From an uncultured Eubacteriales bacterium (GTDB lineage: Bacteria > Bacillota > Clostridia > Lachnospirales > Bianqueaceae): DNA of 14,657 nucleotides. Under the pieces are notes generated by a model that saw nothing but the letters and a program-made list of their open reading frames with translations, ran no database searches and was not told where the DNA came from. The position numbers were made by a program, and so were the translations under genes. The stretch's first letter is position 1. Every line of letters starts with the position of its first letter. Shown piece by piece: positions 12,794-14,657 of the stretch. Location of the stretch: NCBI GenBank assembly GCA_902782895.1, contig CACZPA010000083.1, positions 1 through 14,657 of the forward strand, given 5' to 3'.

Positions 12794-14657
12794 ATGAGTG
12801 ACGAAAACAGACAGAACAGAAATAATCAGGAAGCGGATCTCAGTGAGCTGCTGCGCCTGCGCCGTGAGAAGCTCGGAGAGCTGCAGCAGGGCGGCAACGA
12901 TCCTTTCCGGATCACATCGTATGAAGTTACGGCCCATAGCCGTGATATCGCAGAGCATTTCGAAGAGACGGAAGGACAGACCTTCTCGATAGCGGGCCGC
13001 CTGATGAGCAAGCGCGTTATGGGTAAGGCTTCTTTCTGCCATCTGCAGGACAGAGAGGGACAGATCCAGATCTATGTCCGTCGGGACGATGTAGGCGATG
13101 ACGGATACGCTTTCTTCAAGAAAATGATCGACGTCGGCGATATCGTCGGCGCGAAGGGCCATGTCTTCAAGACGCAGAAGGGCGAAGTCTCCCTGCATCT
13201 GGACTCGATTTCGCTGCTTTCCAAGAGCCTTCAGATGATGCCGGAGAAATTCCACGGCCTGACCGATAAGGAGGCCCGTTACCGCCAGCGCTATGTGGAT
13301 CTGATGATGAATCAGGATTCCATGGAGACTTTTGTGAAGCGCAGCCGCATTCTGAAAGAGCTGCGCGCGTTCCTGGACGGACGCGGATTCCTCGAGGTGG
13401 ATACGCCGGTCCTGACACCGTTTGAGATCGGAGCTTCCGCAAAGCCTTTCTATACGCATCTGAACGCGCTGGACATGGATATGGTTCTGCGCATTGAGAC
13501 GGAGTTGTATCTGAAGCGTCTGATCGTCGGCGGGATGGAGCGCGTCTACGAGGTCGGCCGTATCTTCCGCAACGAAGGCATGGATCTCAAGCACAATCCG
13601 GAATTCACCACGATCGAGCTCTATCAGGCCTATACGGATTTCCACGGCATGATGGATTTGGTCGAGGATATGATGAAATACGTCGCGGAGAAAGTCTGCG
13701 GGACACTTGTCGTACCTTTCATGGGGCAGCAGATCGATCTCGGCAACTGGCAGCGCCTCACGATGAAAGAAGCCGTGCTGCAGTACAGCGGTGTGAATTT
13801 TGACGACTGGAAGACGGACGAAGACGCGATCGCGGCCGCCAAGGCGCATAACGTTGCGCTTCCCGAGGTTCCGACCCGCGGAGCGATCCTGGCGGAATTC
13901 TTCGATGCTTTTGTAGAGGAGAAGCTGATTCAGCCGACCTTCATCTATGATTATCCGGTCGAGATCAGTCCGCTCGCCAAGAGAAAACCGGACGATCCCG
14001 AGTTTACCGAGCGTTTTGAGTATTTCATCAACGCGATCGAGTTCGGTAACGCATTCTCCGAACTGAACGATCCGATCGACCAGAGAGCGCGCTTTGAGCG
14101 CCAGGTAGAGGAGCGCAGACAGCTGGATCCCGCAAGCCGCGCGGAAGTCGATTATGACTTTATCAACGCGCTGGAATACGGCATGCCGCCTACCGGAGGC
14201 CTTGGTTTCGGTGTCGACCGTCTCTGCATGCTGCTGACGAATCAGGACTCCATCCGCGAAGTTCTGCTCTTCCCCACGATGAAGCCCATCGGTACACCAC
14301 AGGGTCAGAATGGTGTACAGAATTCTGAGGCGGGAAATAATGAGGAAACGGCCCCGGCGGTCAATACAAACGACCCGGCAATGCCTCTCTTCGACGCGAA
14401 GAAGCCCGATCTTGCGAACCTCGTGATCGAGCCTCTCTTTGAAGATTTCGTCGATTTCGAGACCTTCTCAAAGAGCGATTTCCGCGCCGTCAAGGTGCTG
14501 GAATGCGAGGCTGTTCCGAAGTCCAAGAAGCTTCTGAAGTTCACCCTGGACGACGGTTCCGGCGAGAAGCGGACGATTTTAAGCGGCATTCACGCCTTCT
14601 ATGAGCCGGAGCAGCTGATCGGAAAGACCTGCATCGCCATCACGAATCTGCCGCCCA
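12794..14657 (+). CDS. lysS: Lysyl-tRNA synthetase (class II) with C-terminal Trbp111-type tRNA-binding domain, 3' end cut by window
   Basis: Charges tRNA-Lys. The frame is open for 621 codons to the window end. The N-terminal anticodon-binding OB fold covers about 55-160. The class II catalytic core has motif 1 (FLEVDTPVLTP, about 199-209), motif 2 (GRIFRNEGMDLKHNPEF, from about 255) and motif 3 (GFGVDRLCML, 471-480). A usual LysRS ends at MKPIG, here 496-500. Instead the frame continues through a roughly 50-residue polar linker into a second OB fold from about 552 (FETFSKSDFRAVKVLECEAV; then KRTILSGIHAFYEPEQLIGK). That fold matches the EMAPII/Trbp111 domain at the C-terminus of many MetRS. 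About 30-35 residues of it are probably beyond the window. ATG 12794 has AAGGAG 9 nt upstream, overlapping the greA stop. It is co-transcribed with greA. Confidence 0.95.
   Translation, partial: MSDENRQNRNNQEADLSELLRLRREKLGELQQGGNDPFRITSYEVTAHSRDIAEHFEETEGQTFSIAGRLMSKRVMGKASFCHLQDREGQIQIYVRRDDVGDDGYAFFKKMIDVGDIVGAKGHVFKTQKGEVSLHLDSISLLSKSLQMMPEKFHGLTDKEARYRQRYVDLMMNQDSMETFVKRSRILKELRAFLDGRGFLEVDTPVLTPFEIGASAKPFYTHLNALDMDMVLRIETELYLKRLIVGGMERVYEVGRIFRNEGMDLKHNPEFTTIELYQAYTDFHGMMDLVEDMMKYVAEKVCGTLVVPFMGQQIDLGNWQRLTMKEAVLQYSGVNFDDWKTDEDAIAAAKAHNVALPEVPTRGAILAEFFDAFVEEKLIQPTFIYDYPVEISPLAKRKPDDPEFTERFEYFINAIEFGNAFSELNDPIDQRARFERQVEERRQLDPASRAEVDYDFINALEYGMPPTGGLGFGVDRLCMLLTNQDSIREVLLFPTMKPIGTPQGQNGVQNSEAGNNEETAPAVNTNDPAMPLFDAKKPDLANLVIEPLFEDFVDFETFSKSDFRAVKVLECEAVPKSKKLLKFTLDDGSGEKRTILSGIHAFYEPEQLIGKTCIAITNLPP

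Overview
The window looks like chromosomal core DNA from a fairly high-GC Clostridia bacterium (Bacillota), most likely in or near the Lachnospiraceae. Support comes from strong Shine-Dalgarno sites, consensus sigma-A-type promoters, frequent TTG starts, the order ftsH / small protein / dusB / greA / lysS, and the mreB-metK-recD2-comF cluster. No rRNA, tRNA, CRISPR array, transposase or phage gene was seen. The lineage call is an inference from gene content and remembered gene order.

Left edge (1-1137, minus strand): two accessory-looking genes read leftwards. One is the N-terminal 144 codons of a probable glycoside-hydrolase-like protein (1-432), with its own promoter. The other is an unrecognised 119-residue protein (539-898). 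The latter has a strong promoter (1109-1137) and a roughly 200-nt leader rich in inverted repeats, one of which pairs the leader with the gene's own codons 8-12. This leader is the least explained element in the window.

Divergent intergenic region (1138-1395): it holds four degenerate GCAAGT-type repeats, a dyad and an 11-nt direct repeat. The rightward mreB promoter and a hairpin in the mreB leader follow.

Unit 1 (1396-6682, plus): mreB (cell-shape actin), metK (S-adenosylmethionine synthesis), recD2 (helicase) and comF (competence-type phosphoribosyltransferase-fold protein). They are closely spaced, and recD2/comF overlap by a TTGA junction.

Unit 2 (6743-12233, plus): an extended -10 promoter preceded by three CGTTAATAT repeats at helical spacing drives plsC (phosphatidic acid synthesis). 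Then follow tilS (tRNA-Ile lysidine), ftsH (membrane AAA protease), a 122-residue unknown protein and dusB (tRNA dihydrouridine synthase). The tilS/ftsH and unknown/dusB pairs overlap by 4 nt. The hpt gene that often separates tilS and ftsH in Firmicutes is absent.

Unit 3 (12219-14657, plus): a perfect-consensus promoter embedded in the end of dusB drives greA (transcript cleavage factor) and lysS. The lysS product continues past the normal LysRS end into a MetRS/Trbp111-type tRNA-binding domain that runs off the window. Units 2 and 3 are dominated by tRNA modification, charging and transcription quality control, with membrane lipid and protease functions alongside.
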